A program made the position numbers and the translations under genes. From Allomuricauda sp. (GTDB lineage Bacteria > Bacteroidota > Bacteroidia > Flavobacteriales > Flavobacteriaceae), in assembly GCF_028280385.1 (NCBI RefSeq), contig NZ_JANQLX010000014.1, positions 176,252-240,251 on the forward strand: 64,000 nt of DNA. Direction: 5' to 3'. The notes below the pieces were generated by a model. It searched no databases and was not told the origin of the DNA. It saw only the letters and a list, made by a program, of their open reading frames with translations. How positions within the stretch are numbered: the stretch's first letter is position 1; each line of letters starts with the position of its first letter. Below, one piece after another: positions 35,804 to 45,123 of this stretch.

Positions 35804-35828
35804 AAAAGCGTCCATTGGGCGCTTTTTT
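35804..35828. terminator. Rho-independent terminator, bidirectional
   Basis: AAAAGCG (35804-35810) pairs with CGCTTTT (35820-35826), and the inner TCC/GGG extends the stem to 10 bp with an ATT loop. T residues follow on the + side and A-rich sequence precedes. It separates the end of the 11-gene operon from the convergent GH29 gene ending at 35834. Confidence 0.8.
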
Positions 35829-35833
35829 ATGTT

Positions 35834-37225
35834 TTAATTGCTCTCTATGACAGCACCATCCTCCCTATACAGATCTACCTCGCCATCCAGGAGCAAAGCC
35901 AAAACGGTCATGTGCTCATCCAGGACATGATCGGGGAGCCCTACGTAGGTGATTCCGGGATAATGGCTCCAGTACACCTTTCCCACAACCTTATGGGATA
36001 GTTTGGTGCCATTGCCCACTACCCAAATTCGATTGATTTTGTTCTTTAGTCCGCGTACAACTACTTCCCCATTGGGGTTTCCTTTTACAAATAGGTATAG
36101 TGTTTTTTTGTCTTTGGACAAGGTGGTGGGACCGTAAAAATGCTCCTTCGGGATTCCAGAGATGGTGGCATATATGGCTTCTTTATGTTTAGAAGTCCAT
36201 TGTCCCAAATCTTTAAGAATACTTACTTGCTCTGCAGGAATGCTTCCATCGGCCTTGGGGCCTATATCCAAAAGTAAGTTGCCCCCATTTCCAATGACAT
36301 CCGTAAAAATGCCGATAATTTGGTCAATGGTTTTGTAATCATGGTCGTTTTTCTGAAAGCCCCAAGAATTGTTCATGGTCATGCACAGCTCCCAATATTT
36401 GTCCTTGGGTCTTGTAATGGGCATGCCTTGTTCCGGGGTGGCGTAATCGCCATGCCCTTTAAGTCTCGAATTAAGAATGGTGTTGGGGTTTTTATCCAAT
36501 AGCATCTGTCGTACTTTGGGTGCTTCCCATTCCGCAGCACTGTGTTCCCAGTCCCCATCAAACCAGTACAGGTCGGGATTGTAAGTGTTGGATAATTCCT
36601 TCAATTGACCTTGATAATAGTTCAAGAAGGTGTTCCATCGCTTGGGTGACCCACTAATTTTATACCTCATGGAATCCCTCAAAAAATGGGTGTAATCGCC
36701 ATAGGACCAATCGGGCAAGGAATAATAGATACCTACCTTAAGATTGTTTTTCCGTAGTTCTTTCACAAAGGGACTGAGCACATCTTTCTTGGCCGCTGAA
36801 CTTTTCACAGCGTTGAAATGGCCATATTTGGAATTCCAAAGGGCAAACCCGTCATGATGTTTTGAAGTAATTACCGAATATTTGGCTCCACTTTCTTTAA
36901 TGAGCCTTGCCCAAGAAGCAGGATCATAATTTTTGGCCGAAAATCCGCTGGTCTGTTTTAGGTAATCTTCGTGGGAGATGTATCCATTAAAAAAGGACCA
37001 GGATTCGTCAATTCCGGATACGGCATATAACCCCCAATGGATAAAAATACCCAACTTGGCATCTTTGAACCATTGCATTTTATCTTCATTTTTGATGTTG
37101 TTGGGTTGCTCTTGTGCATGCATTGGACAAAAAGATAAGACCAGAAGCGGCACCAGAATGGTAATAATATTTTTTATGGAGGTGCATTTGACGTTTGTAT
37201 CCATTATGGGCGTGATAATTTTCAT
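35834..37225 (-). CDS. Alpha-L-fucosidase, GH29
   Basis: A 463-residue secreted glycosidase. A Sec signal ends SFCPMHAQ; ATG at 37204 is a second possible start. The GH29 barrel is evident: KLGIFIHWGLYAV (His63-Trp64), YSVITSKHHDGFALWNS (His123-His124), and the nucleophile Asp223 in LYWFDGDW. GIPKEHFYGPTTLSKDKKTLYL near 355 starts the C-terminal beta-sandwich. The enzyme removes terminal alpha-L-fucose. It is transcribed divergently from the GH95 gene across a 189-bp region and convergently with the glucuronate operon. Confidence 0.92.
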   Translation of the reverse strand: MKIITPIMDTNVKCTSIKNIITILVPLLVLSFCPMHAQEQPNNIKNEDKMQWFKDAKLGIFIHWGLYAVSGIDESWSFFNGYISHEDYLKQTSGFSAKNYDPASWARLIKESGAKYSVITSKHHDGFALWNSKYGHFNAVKSSAAKKDVLSPFVKELRKNNLKVGIYYSLPDWSYGDYTHFLRDSMRYKISGSPKRWNTFLNYYQGQLKELSNTYNPDLYWFDGDWEHSAAEWEAPKVRQMLLDKNPNTILNSRLKGHGDYATPEQGMPITRPKDKYWELCMTMNNSWGFQKNDHDYKTIDQIIGIFTDVIGNGGNLLLDIGPKADGSIPAEQVSILKDLGQWTSKHKEAIYATISGIPKEHFYGPTTLSKDKKTLYLFVKGNPNGEVVVRGLKNKINRIWVVGNGTKLSHKVVGKVYWSHYPGITYVGLPDHVLDEHMTVLALLLDGEVDLYREDGAVIESN

Positions 37226-37315
37226 TAGGTGAGTTAAAGGGATATGTTTTTTGATAGTCGTGTCAATGCAATTTATAGTATTTAACCCAAAAAGTGAATG
37301 GTCATATCAAAATTT

Positions 37316-37343
37316 GCAAACCTAGTATAGATAGCTGTATATG
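37316..37343 (+). promoter_or_regulatory. Conserved 28-bp element, copy 1 (upstream of GH95)
   Basis: Starts GCAAACCTAGTATAGATAG and ends CTGTATATG. It matches 23 of 28 positions of the element at 41954-41981, in the same orientation and at a similar distance from the next start codon (71 versus 62 nt). It is probably a binding site or promoter element shared by fucose genes. Confidence 0.55.
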
Positions 37344-37414
37344 ATTCATTAGCGGACAGCTTTTTGGGATACTACATTTAAACCAACTCAAATAAGTAAA
37401 ATAACGTAACTGTA

Positions 37415-39814
37415 ATGAGACAGAAAAGTTTGATATTCAGACTTCTGGCGATTTGCTGTACACTTTTATTGGCTATAGCTTGCGAGAATTCAGAAGAAAA
37501 GGTTGAAGAAGCTTATTTACGACTGTGGTATAAAGAAGAGGCCAAGTCATGGATGCAAGAGGCGCTCCCCATTGGAAATGGTTATATGGGGGCCATGGTT
37601 TTTGGTGGGGTCGCCAAAGAGCGTATTCAGTTTAATGAAGAATCCCTTTGGGTGGGTGGTCCAGGCGAGTGGGACCAATACAATGGGGGCAATAGAAAGG
37701 ATGCCCACAAATATCTTCCCAGAGTAAGGGAATTGCTTGCCAGGGGCGAATATGAAAAAGCCGATGAATTGGCAAATAAGGAGCTCACCGGAATCATTAA
37801 GAAAAACAATGAGCATAAGTTTTGGGAAGGCTTCGGGGCTTATCAGACCTTTGGTGACATTTATATTGAAACCGAAGATGCAGGAAAGGTCAGCGAGTAT
37901 GCGCGGGAACTAAATATCTCGGAGGCCATTGCCCGTGTCAAATACAAGACCGGGGAGGTTCAGCACAAAAGAACTTATTTTGCCAACTATCCCAGCAGGG
38001 TATTGGTGTTCCAGTTGGAGAATGATGCACCTAATGGGCAGGACTACCATATTGAATATAGCTCTCCCCACAAATCCATAACTTTTTCGGAAAAGGGCAA
38101 CCAACTCATTATTGATGGGGTACTCGAGAACAACAAAATGGCCTTTGGTGCCCAACTCCATATTGAAACTGAAGGAGGGACTTTTAAAATTTCCGATAAT
38201 CAAATTGAAGTAATAGCAGCCAACAAGGTAACCCTAAGACTGGTTGCAGGCACAGATTACGATACCAATTATCCCATTTACAAGGGAAATGACTATCAGT
38301 CCCAGAACCAATTGGTTATGGAACAGGCCATGGCCAAATCTTTTGAAGAGCTCAAGGAAGAGCATATCAAGGACTATCAGCAGCTTTTCAATAGGGTGGA
38401 TTTGAGTTTGGAGGAAACCGAAATTTCCCACCTCCCCACCAACGAACGTTTAAAGGCCTATGAAAACGGAAAAGAGGACCCATCATTGGAGGCACTGTAC
38501 TTTCAATATGGGAGATATCTTCTTATAAGCAGTTCCAGACCGGGCACCCTTCCTGCCAATCTACAAGGCAAATGGAACGATAAAACCGCTCCTCCCTGGG
38601 CGTCCGATTACCATATGAACATCAATGTGGAAATGATATATTGGCCGGCGGAAGTCACGAATCTTCGCGAATGCCATATACCCTTGATTGATTATATCGA
38701 ATCCTTGATCGAGCCTGGAAGAAAATCTGCGACCGACTTTTTTGATGCCCCGGGATGGATTGTCAATACCATGAATAATCCGTTTGGGTTTACTGCACCT
38801 GGATGGGATTTTCCCTGGGGATTTTTCCCAGGGGGTGCGGGTTGGCTCAGCCAACATGCATGGGAACATTATAGCTTTACCCAAGACAAGGAATATTTAG
38901 CCAGTCAAGGTTTTCCGATCATGAAGGAAGCCGCCATGTTTTGGCTGGATTACCTGGTGGAGGACAAGCAAGGATATCTAATCTCCACACCATCCTACTC
39001 CCCAGAACACGGTGGTATTTCCGAAGGGGCTTCCATGGATCTTCAAATTGCCTGGGATTTGTTTACCAACTGTTTGGCAGCTTGTGAGGTTTTGGAAATT
39101 GAGGATGAATTTAAACAGCAGGTCATGGAGGCTCGTGAAAAGTTGTTCCCGCCGCAAATAGGCAAATGGGGGCAGTTACAGGAGTGGAAGGAAGATGTGG
39201 ACGACCCCGATAACAAGCACCGACACATATCCCACTTGTTTGCCCTACATCCGGGCAAACAAATTACAATGGATTCCAACCCAGAGCTTGCAGAAGCAGC
39301 AAAAGTGAGCCTAAATGCAAGGGGTGATCAGGGAACAGGCTGGTCCTTGGGCTGGAAAATCAATTTTTGGGCGCGACTCCAAGATGGGGAAAGAGCACAT
39401 AAAATCTTACGGAGATTGCTTAAGACAACCACGGATGAAGGATTTGAAATGGTGGTGGGAGGCGGTACCTATAACAACTTGTTATGTGCGCACCCCCCTT
39501 TCCAATTGGATGGAAATATGGGAGCAACTGCAGGAATTGCCGAAATGTTGCTACAGTCCCACGAGGGCCAACTTAGATTGTTGCCAGCGCTACCGGAGGG
39601 ATGGAGCTCGGGCAGCGTAAAAGGACTTAAGGCCCGAGGTAATTTTGAAGTGGATATTACTTGGAGGGATGGAAAATTGGTGGAAGCCAAGATTACCTCC
39701 TTAAGTGGGAATTCCTGCATTGTCAAATACGGTGATAAAGGCGTCAGATTGGGCTTAAGAAAAGGAGAGACCTTTGCCCTGGGTCCCGGTATGGCAATTA
39801 GTACCAACCAATAG
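37415..39814 (+). CDS. Alpha-L-fucosidase, GH95
   Basis: A 799-residue lipoprotein (signal [13 protein letters not shown]). The family layout is an N-terminal beta-sandwich, an (alpha/alpha)6 barrel and a C-terminal beta domain. Landmarks: [15 protein letters not shown] and [11 protein letters not shown] near 45-75, [13 protein letters not shown] with Asn402 and Asn404, SPEHGG with Glu531, and [11 protein letters not shown] with the probable acid Asp699. These match the 1,2-alpha-L-fucosidase (inverting) active-site set; some GH95 members instead act on alpha-L-galactose. A GH29 fucosidase follows after 17 bp, presumably in the same transcript. Confidence 0.92.
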   Translation: MRQKSLIFRLLAICCTLLLAIACENSEEKVEEAYLRLWYKEEAKSWMQEALPIGNGYMGAMVFGGVAKERIQFNEESLWVGGPGEWDQYNGGNRKDAHKYLPRVRELLARGEYEKADELANKELTGIIKKNNEHKFWEGFGAYQTFGDIYIETEDAGKVSEYARELNISEAIARVKYKTGEVQHKRTYFANYPSRVLVFQLENDAPNGQDYHIEYSSPHKSITFSEKGNQLIIDGVLENNKMAFGAQLHIETEGGTFKISDNQIEVIAANKVTLRLVAGTDYDTNYPIYKGNDYQSQNQLVMEQAMAKSFEELKEEHIKDYQQLFNRVDLSLEETEISHLPTNERLKAYENGKEDPSLEALYFQYGRYLLISSSRPGTLPANLQGKWNDKTAPPWASDYHMNINVEMIYWPAEVTNLRECHIPLIDYIESLIEPGRKSATDFFDAPGWIVNTMNNPFGFTAPGWDFPWGFFPGGAGWLSQHAWEHYSFTQDKEYLASQGFPIMKEAAMFWLDYLVEDKQGYLISTPSYSPEHGGISEGASMDLQIAWDLFTNCLAACEVLEIEDEFKQQVMEAREKLFPPQIGKWGQLQEWKEDVDDPDNKHRHISHLFALHPGKQITMDSNPELAEAAKVSLNARGDQGTGWSLGWKINFWARLQDGERAHKILRRLLKTTTDEGFEMVVGGGTYNNLLCAHPPFQLDGNMGATAGIAEMLLQSHEGQLRLLPALPEGWSSGSVKGLKARGNFEVDITWRDGKLVEAKITSLSGNSCIVKYGDKGVRLGLRKGETFALGPGMAISTNQ

Positions 39815-39831
39815 TTTTAAGATAAAACAAG

Positions 39832-41919
39832 ATGAAAAAAAGTAAAATATTTGTACTTGCAGTTCTTTTGCTAAGGATGTTGGTCAGTTGCCAAACTGCT
39901 GTTCCGGCACCTGAACCCCATGGTCCGTTGCCCTCACAAAAGCAGTTGGATTGGCATGAGATGGAATTTTATGCCTTTGTACACTTTACCACCAATACAT
40001 TTACCAACAAGGAATGGGGTTATGGGGACGAATCCCCGGAAATTTTCAATCCTACAGAACTTGATACCCGCCAATGGGCCAGAATTGTAAAGGAAGCTGG
40101 GATGAAGGGAATCATTTTGACAGCTAAACACCATGATGGTTTTTGTTTGTGGCCCTCCAAGTTCACGGAACACTCCGTTAAGAATTCGCCTTGGAAAAAC
40201 GGCCAAGGAGATGTGGTCCAGGAGCTAGCGGACGCATGTAGGGAATTCGACCTTAAACTTGGGCTCTATCTTTCGCCCTGGGATCGCAATCACCCGGAAT
40301 ATGGTAGAGCGGAATATGTCACCTATTTCAGAAATCAACTTAAAGAATTACTGACCAATTATGGCGATGTCTTTGAAATGTGGTTTGATGGGGCCAATGG
40401 CGGGAATGGGTATTATGGCGGTGCCAATGAGACCAGAAAAATCAATACGTTGGAGTACTACGATTGGCAAACCACCTATGATTCCATCTATAAATGGTCG
40501 CCCAATACCTTGGTGTGGGGGGTTGGCCCATCCGAAGCACGTTGGATAGGCAATGAGGAAGGCTATGCCAATACGACCAATTGGAGTCTTTTGCGCCAAA
40601 AAGATGAGCTGGCCGGTAAGGTACATTACAAGGAATTTATGTCAGGACATGAAGATGGGGAACGCTGGGTGCCAGGGGAAGCCGATGTGTCCATACGCCC
40701 GGGGTGGTTTTACCATGCCGTGGAAGACGGGAAAGTCAAATCGCTGGAAGAAGTTGTGGACATCTACTATAAATCCATTGGACGGAATGCCAATTTGTTG
40801 TTGAACCTCCCTGTGGACCGAAGAGGCTTGGTGCACGAAAATGATGAGGCCAGACTTATGGAAATGATGGCCGTGATCAAAGCGGATTTTAAAACTGAAC
40901 TATTGAACGGTTCCGAGGTTTCCGCGAGCAATGTGCGTGGTAATAGCAAGCAGTTTGGCCCAGGAAATCTGATTGATGGGGATAAAAACACCTATTGGGC
41001 CACCGAAGATTCCATTACCACGGCAAGTATAACCTTTAAGTTTGATGCCCCAACCAAGTTCAATAGAGTACTGTTGCAGGAACACATCAAGTTGGGCCAA
41101 CGCGTGAAAGGTTTTACCGTGGAGGCCAAGGTGGCAGGTAACTGGGTGACACTTGCTGAGGAGACCACCATTGGTTACAAACGAATATTGCGCTTGGATA
41201 GCGTGGAAGCCACTGCCATAAAAATCAACATAACCGATACAAAGGCATGCCCTGTACTGTCCACTATTGAGGTATATAATGCACCAACATTGGTACATGC
41301 CCCACAAATTGAAAGGGACAAGAAGGGTGTGGTGACCATGACATCCAAGCATGAAGATGAAGAGATATACTATACGTTGGATGGGTCGGAACCCTCAGAG
41401 AACAGCTCAAAATATGACGCCGCTTTTCAGTTGGACAAAGCAGTCGTGGTCAAAGCTATTTCCCGAAATGTGGAAGAAAAGGTGAATAGCTTCCCGAAAA
41501 CGGTAAAATTTGGTGTATCCAAAGCCAACTGGAAAGTGGTATCTGTAAAAGGAGGAAACATAAATGATGCTGCCCAAGCCATTGATGGAGATTTTGGTAC
41601 TTCTTTTAGGGTAAAACTACCCGCGGAAGTGGTCATAGACCTAGGAGCCAACATGTCCTTTGTTGGGTTTGACTATATGCCCAAACAAGTTGGGAATGGA
41701 CTGCGACTGGTCAAAACGTATGAGCTGTACACCAGTACCAACGGCAAGGATTGGAATAAACGATCAGAAGGCGAATTTTCGAACATAAAACATAACCCCA
41801 TTCTGCAGGTCAAGAACTTTACTGAAAAAGTGGAGGCAAGGTACCTGAAGTTCGTGCCCACCTCAGAAGTGGAAAGAAACGATGAAGTTTACATAGCGGA
41901 ATTGGGAATAGTGGAATAG
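39832..41919 (+). CDS. Multidomain alpha-L-fucosidase, GH29 with C-terminal carbohydrate-binding modules
   Basis: A 695-residue lipoprotein (LVSCQTAVP). The GH29 barrel spans about 35-340: FYAFVHFTTNTFTNKEWGYG, TAKHHDGFCLWPS, and nucleophile Asp186 in FEMWFDGANGG. The next 130 residues are an F5/8 type C-like domain (NLIDGDKNTYWATED). A segment with EEIYYTLDGSEPSENSSKY near 500-520 is a chitobiase-type C-terminal (CHB_HEX_C_1) module, and a second F5/8-like domain closes the protein (AAQAIDGDFGTSF). This is the longer GH29-B-like architecture often specific for branched alpha-1,3/1,4-fucose. It lies 17 bp after the GH95 gene. Confidence 0.9.
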   Translation: MKKSKIFVLAVLLLRMLVSCQTAVPAPEPHGPLPSQKQLDWHEMEFYAFVHFTTNTFTNKEWGYGDESPEIFNPTELDTRQWARIVKEAGMKGIILTAKHHDGFCLWPSKFTEHSVKNSPWKNGQGDVVQELADACREFDLKLGLYLSPWDRNHPEYGRAEYVTYFRNQLKELLTNYGDVFEMWFDGANGGNGYYGGANETRKINTLEYYDWQTTYDSIYKWSPNTLVWGVGPSEARWIGNEEGYANTTNWSLLRQKDELAGKVHYKEFMSGHEDGERWVPGEADVSIRPGWFYHAVEDGKVKSLEEVVDIYYKSIGRNANLLLNLPVDRRGLVHENDEARLMEMMAVIKADFKTELLNGSEVSASNVRGNSKQFGPGNLIDGDKNTYWATEDSITTASITFKFDAPTKFNRVLLQEHIKLGQRVKGFTVEAKVAGNWVTLAEETTIGYKRILRLDSVEATAIKINITDTKACPVLSTIEVYNAPTLVHAPQIERDKKGVVTMTSKHEDEEIYYTLDGSEPSENSSKYDAAFQLDKAVVVKAISRNVEEKVNSFPKTVKFGVSKANWKVVSVKGGNINDAAQAIDGDFGTSFRVKLPAEVVIDLGANMSFVGFDYMPKQVGNGLRLVKTYELYTSTNGKDWNKRSEGEFSNIKHNPILQVKNFTEKVEARYLKFVPTSEVERNDEVYIAELGIVE

Positions 41920-41953
41920 TAGCTATACTTTGCCTACTGCCAACACAACACCA

Positions 41954-41981
41954 GCAAACCTGGTATTTATAGTTGCATATG
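41954..41981 (+). promoter_or_regulatory. Conserved 28-bp element, copy 2 (upstream of fuconate dehydratase)
   Basis: Starts GCAAACCTGGTATTTATAG and ends TTGCATATG. It lies in the 124-bp gap before the fuconate dehydratase gene and matches copy 1 at 37316-37343 at 23 of 28 positions. The flanking ACTTTGCC (41927-41934) and GGCAAAGT (41981-41988) are inverted copies. Confidence 0.55.
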
Positions 41982-42043
41982 GCAAAGTTGTACGCAGGAG
42001 ACCCTGCAAATAATTTTGTTTTAAACCTAATAAACCCTCAGCA

Positions 42044-43366
42044 ATGTATGGTAAAATAATTTCCATAGAAGCAAAAGATATACGATTTCCAACCAGCCAA
42101 AGTTTGGATGGCTCTGATGCCATGAACCCAGACCCGGACTACTCGGCAGCCTATGTTATACTTAAGACCGATCGTGATGATGGCTTGGAAGGACATGGCC
42201 TTACGTTCACTATAGGACGCGGGAATGAATTGTGTGTAAGTGCGATTGAATCGCTTTCGCATTTGATCGTTGGAGAGGATATCGGTACCATTGTTTCCGA
42301 CTTTGGCAAGTTTTGGAGAAAAATGATCGTTGGTGACAGTCAATTGCGCTGGCTAGGACCGGAAAAAGGAGTCATTCACCTAGCAACAGGGGCCATGGTC
42401 AATGCCATGTGGGACCTATATGCGAAAATCCAGAAAAAGCCCTTGTGGCAGGTCTTGGCCGATATGTCCCCTGAAGAATTGATAAGATGCATCGATTTTA
42501 GTTACATTACCGATGCCATTACCCCGGAAGAGGCCTTGGAAATGCTGAAAAAGAATGAAGCTACCAAAGGAGAACGGATTCAATATTTAAAGGAAAATGG
42601 TTATCCCGCTTACACTACCTCTGCCGGATGGCTGGGTTATAGTGAGGAAAAAATCCGAAAATTGTGCAAAGAAGCTGTTTCAGAAGGTTGGAAGCATATA
42701 AAAATGAAAGTAGGGGGCAACCTGAAGGAGGATATGAAGCGGGCCGCCATAATCCGGGAAGAGATTGGAAGTGATTTCAAATTGATGATGGATGCCAATC
42801 AAAAATGGGATGTTGGGGAGGCCATTGCCAACATAAAAGAGCTTTCAAAATTCAATTTGTATTGGTTCGAAGAGCCCACAAGTCCCGATGATATTTTGGG
42901 TCATAAGGCCATAGCCGATGCCATTAGACCCATAAAAGTGGCCACCGGGGAACACTGCCAAAATAGGGTGATTTTTAAGCAGCTTATGCAAGCAGATGCC
43001 ATTGATATTTGCCAAATTGATAGTTGTCGGGTGGGAGGCGTAAACGAATTGTTGGCCATTATGCTGATGGCCGCCAAGTTCAACATCCCGGTTTGTCCAC
43101 ATGCGGGCGGGGTCGGACTTTGCGAATATGTTCAGCATTTGTCCATGTTCGACTATATTGCCATAAGCGGTTCCTTGGAAGAGCGCATCATTGAATACGT
43201 GGATCACCTTCATGAGCATTTTCGTGACCCCGTGGTCATTAAAAATGGAGCTTATATGGTGCCCACCATGCCGGGTTACAGCATAGAGATCAAAGAAGAA
43301 TCTTTGATGGATTATGAATTTCCGCACGGTAAGGTTTGGCAGGAAATTGAAGCTGTAAGCCACTAA
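42044..43366 (+). CDS. L-fuconate dehydratase
   Basis: A 440-residue enolase-superfamily enzyme of the mandelate-racemase subgroup that dehydrates L-fuconate to 2-keto-3-deoxy-L-fuconate. The base motif is KHIKMKVGGN near 219-228 (KxK), metal ligands are in LMMDANQKWD, WFEEPTSPDD and TGEHCQNR, and the His-containing loop is CPHAGGVGL. The N-terminal cap DIRFPTSQSLDGSDAMNPDPDYSAAYV is diagnostic of fuconate dehydratases. It is the first gene of the operon to 46698 and carries its own upstream copy of the conserved 28-bp element. Confidence 0.9.
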   Translation: MYGKIISIEAKDIRFPTSQSLDGSDAMNPDPDYSAAYVILKTDRDDGLEGHGLTFTIGRGNELCVSAIESLSHLIVGEDIGTIVSDFGKFWRKMIVGDSQLRWLGPEKGVIHLATGAMVNAMWDLYAKIQKKPLWQVLADMSPEELIRCIDFSYITDAITPEEALEMLKKNEATKGERIQYLKENGYPAYTTSAGWLGYSEEKIRKLCKEAVSEGWKHIKMKVGGNLKEDMKRAAIIREEIGSDFKLMMDANQKWDVGEAIANIKELSKFNLYWFEEPTSPDDILGHKAIADAIRPIKVATGEHCQNRVIFKQLMQADAIDICQIDSCRVGGVNELLAIMLMAAKFNIPVCPHAGGVGLCEYVQHLSMFDYIAISGSLEERIIEYVDHLHEHFRDPVVIKNGAYMVPTMPGYSIEIKEESLMDYEFPHGKVWQEIEAVSH

Positions 43367-43399
43367 TTTTTTAAAAACTGAAGAACTAAACACACTTAT

Positions 43400-44266
43400 A
43401 TGAAATTGGTTAGATACGGAAAAGCCGGACATGAAAAACCTGCTGTACTCCTGGAAAACAAGCTTATTGATGTAAGCAATGTTGCAGGGGATATAGATGG
43501 AAATTTTTTGGAATCCGGGGGATTGGAAAAAGTTAGGGCATTTATTGAAGCCGGAGAATTTGATGCAAAAGAATGGTCAGAAGATTCACATTTGGCGGCT
43601 CCCATAAACAGAGTTTCCAAAATTGTCTGTGTGGGCCTTAATTATGCCAAGCATGCAGAAGAAAGCGGTATGGAAGTCCCTTCAGAACCAGTATTGTTTT
43701 TCAAGGCCACAACCGCAATAGTTGGTCCTTATGATGAGGTTGTGATTCCAAAGGGAAGTGAAAAAACAGATTGGGAAGTAGAACTTGCCGTGGTTATTGG
43801 GAAGAAGGCCAGCTACGTTTCCAAAGAATCCGCTATGGATTACGTGGCCGGCTACATGGTGCACAACGATATCAGCGAAAGGGCCTTTCAACTGGAAAAA
43901 GGAGGGCAATGGGTCAAAGGGAAAAGCTGCGATACCTTTGCGCCTTTGGGCCCATATCTGGTAACAAAGGATGAGGTTGCCGATCCACACAATCTCGATT
44001 TATGGCTAAAATTGAATGGGGAAACCATGCAATCTTCGAATACTTCCGACCTAATTTTCGACATTCCCACTTTGGTCAGTTACATTAGCGAATATATGAC
44101 ACTTCTGCCCGGGGATATTATATCCACAGGAACCCCGTTTGGGGTTGGACTCGGTCTTAATCCGCCCATGTACCTTAAACCGGGCGATGTAATGGAACTG
44201 GGTATTGATGGTCTGGGGGTTTCCAAACAATCCGTGGTGGCTTTTGAAGATGCTTCCAACCGCTAA
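43400..44266 (+). CDS. Fumarylacetoacetate hydrolase family protein, probable 2,4-diketo-3-deoxy-L-fuconate hydrolase
   Basis: A 288-residue FAH-fold protein. Family residues: VGLNYAKHAEE, EPVLFFKATTAIVGP, then DWEVELAVVIGKKA with the metal-binding Glu-x-Glu, GYMVHNDISERAFQ, and STGTPFGVGLGLNPP. The group includes the hydrolase that splits 2,4-diketo-3-deoxy-L-fuconate into pyruvate and L-lactate. The position directly after fuconate dehydratase supports this. The SDR dehydrogenase needed to form the diketo acid is not in this operon, so an isomerase or hydratase role for the protein is not excluded. Confidence 0.78.
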   Translation: MKLVRYGKAGHEKPAVLLENKLIDVSNVAGDIDGNFLESGGLEKVRAFIEAGEFDAKEWSEDSHLAAPINRVSKIVCVGLNYAKHAEESGMEVPSEPVLFFKATTAIVGPYDEVVIPKGSEKTDWEVELAVVIGKKASYVSKESAMDYVAGYMVHNDISERAFQLEKGGQWVKGKSCDTFAPLGPYLVTKDEVADPHNLDLWLKLNGETMQSSNTSDLIFDIPTLVSYISEYMTLLPGDIISTGTPFGVGLGLNPPMYLKPGDVMELGIDGLGVSKQSVVAFEDASNR

Positions 44267-44277
44267 AATCGCTTCTG

Positions 44278-45120
44278 ATGAATCTTTATAAAATAGGGAC
44301 AAGGGCATTTGTTGAAACTGACGGACGCTATGTGTGCAAAGACATTTCCGACTGGACCACTTTTCTGAACAGGGACGACCTTTATGCGAAGCTCAAAAGT
44401 GAAATATCCGATTGGGAAGAAACAGATTCGTCCTTTTTGGATTCCCAGCGATTTGATCCTCCCATGGGCGATCAGGAGATTTGGGCGGCAGGAGTAACCT
44501 ATGAACGCAGTAAAACGGCCCGTATGGATGAATCCAAAGAATCGGGAGGGTCGGTATTTTATGATATGGTATATGATGCCGAGAGGCCGGAACTCTTTTT
44601 CAAGGCTACCAGCCAACGTTGTGTGGGGTCTGGTGATGAGGTATACATCAGAAAGGACTCAACCTGGAATGTCCCTGAACCTGAATTGACCTTGTTGATC
44701 AACTCGGAAGGTGTCATTCAAGGGTATACCGCTGGAAATGATATGAGTTCAAGGAGCATAGAAGGAGAAAACCCACTATATCTTCCCCAAGCCAAGGTTT
44801 ATGAAAAATGTGCCGCTTTGGGTCCCTGTATCCACATACCTGGGAAACCTATCCCCAAAAGCACGGAAATTCAAATTTCCATAGAAAGAAATGGGGAAAC
44901 CATGTACCACGACAAAGTGGCTATTTCCAAGATAAAACGGGACTTTGCAGAGTTGGTTTCGTACCTATACCGGGAATGTGATTTTCCTAATGGATCCTTT
45001 TTAATGACAGGTACTTGTTTAGTGCCTCCAGATGATTTTACTTTGGAGGTTGATGACAAAATAAAAATTACCATTGACCATATCGGGTCCTTGGTCAATC
45101 AAGTAGCTAAAAAAGGATAA
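44278..45120 (+). CDS. FAH-family protein, probable 2-keto-3-deoxy-sugar-acid dehydratase
   Basis: A 280-residue FAH-fold protein only distantly similar to the preceding gene. It has GVTYERSKTARMDES, RPELFFKATSQRCVGSGDEV, the metal-binding VPEPELTLLINSEG (Glu-x-Glu), GYTAGNDMSSRSIEGENPLYLPQAK and LMTGTCLVPPDDFTL. This set resembles the 2-keto-3-deoxy-D-arabinonate dehydratase type enzymes that give 2-oxoglutarate semialdehyde in Weimberg-type pathways. The next gene encodes a matching semialdehyde dehydrogenase 3 bp downstream, which strongly supports the function. Action on 6-deoxy acids is also possible. Confidence 0.75.
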   Translation: MNLYKIGTRAFVETDGRYVCKDISDWTTFLNRDDLYAKLKSEISDWEETDSSFLDSQRFDPPMGDQEIWAAGVTYERSKTARMDESKESGGSVFYDMVYDAERPELFFKATSQRCVGSGDEVYIRKDSTWNVPEPELTLLINSEGVIQGYTAGNDMSSRSIEGENPLYLPQAKVYEKCAALGPCIHIPGKPIPKSTEIQISIERNGETMYHDKVAISKIKRDFAELVSYLYRECDFPNGSFLMTGTCLVPPDDFTLEVDDKIKITIDHIGSLVNQVAKKG

Positions 45121-45123
45121 TAC

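Noticed and set aside
35795..36001. A 68-codon + strand frame following the second oxidoreductase.
   Set aside because: Its beginning lies inside the terminator hairpin and the rest is antisense to the GH29 C-terminus.
40900..41352. A 150-codon antisense frame within the GH29 multidomain gene.
   Set aside because: The + strand frame encodes recognisable F5/8-type domains throughout; the antisense frame has no protein-like motif and no promoter of its own.
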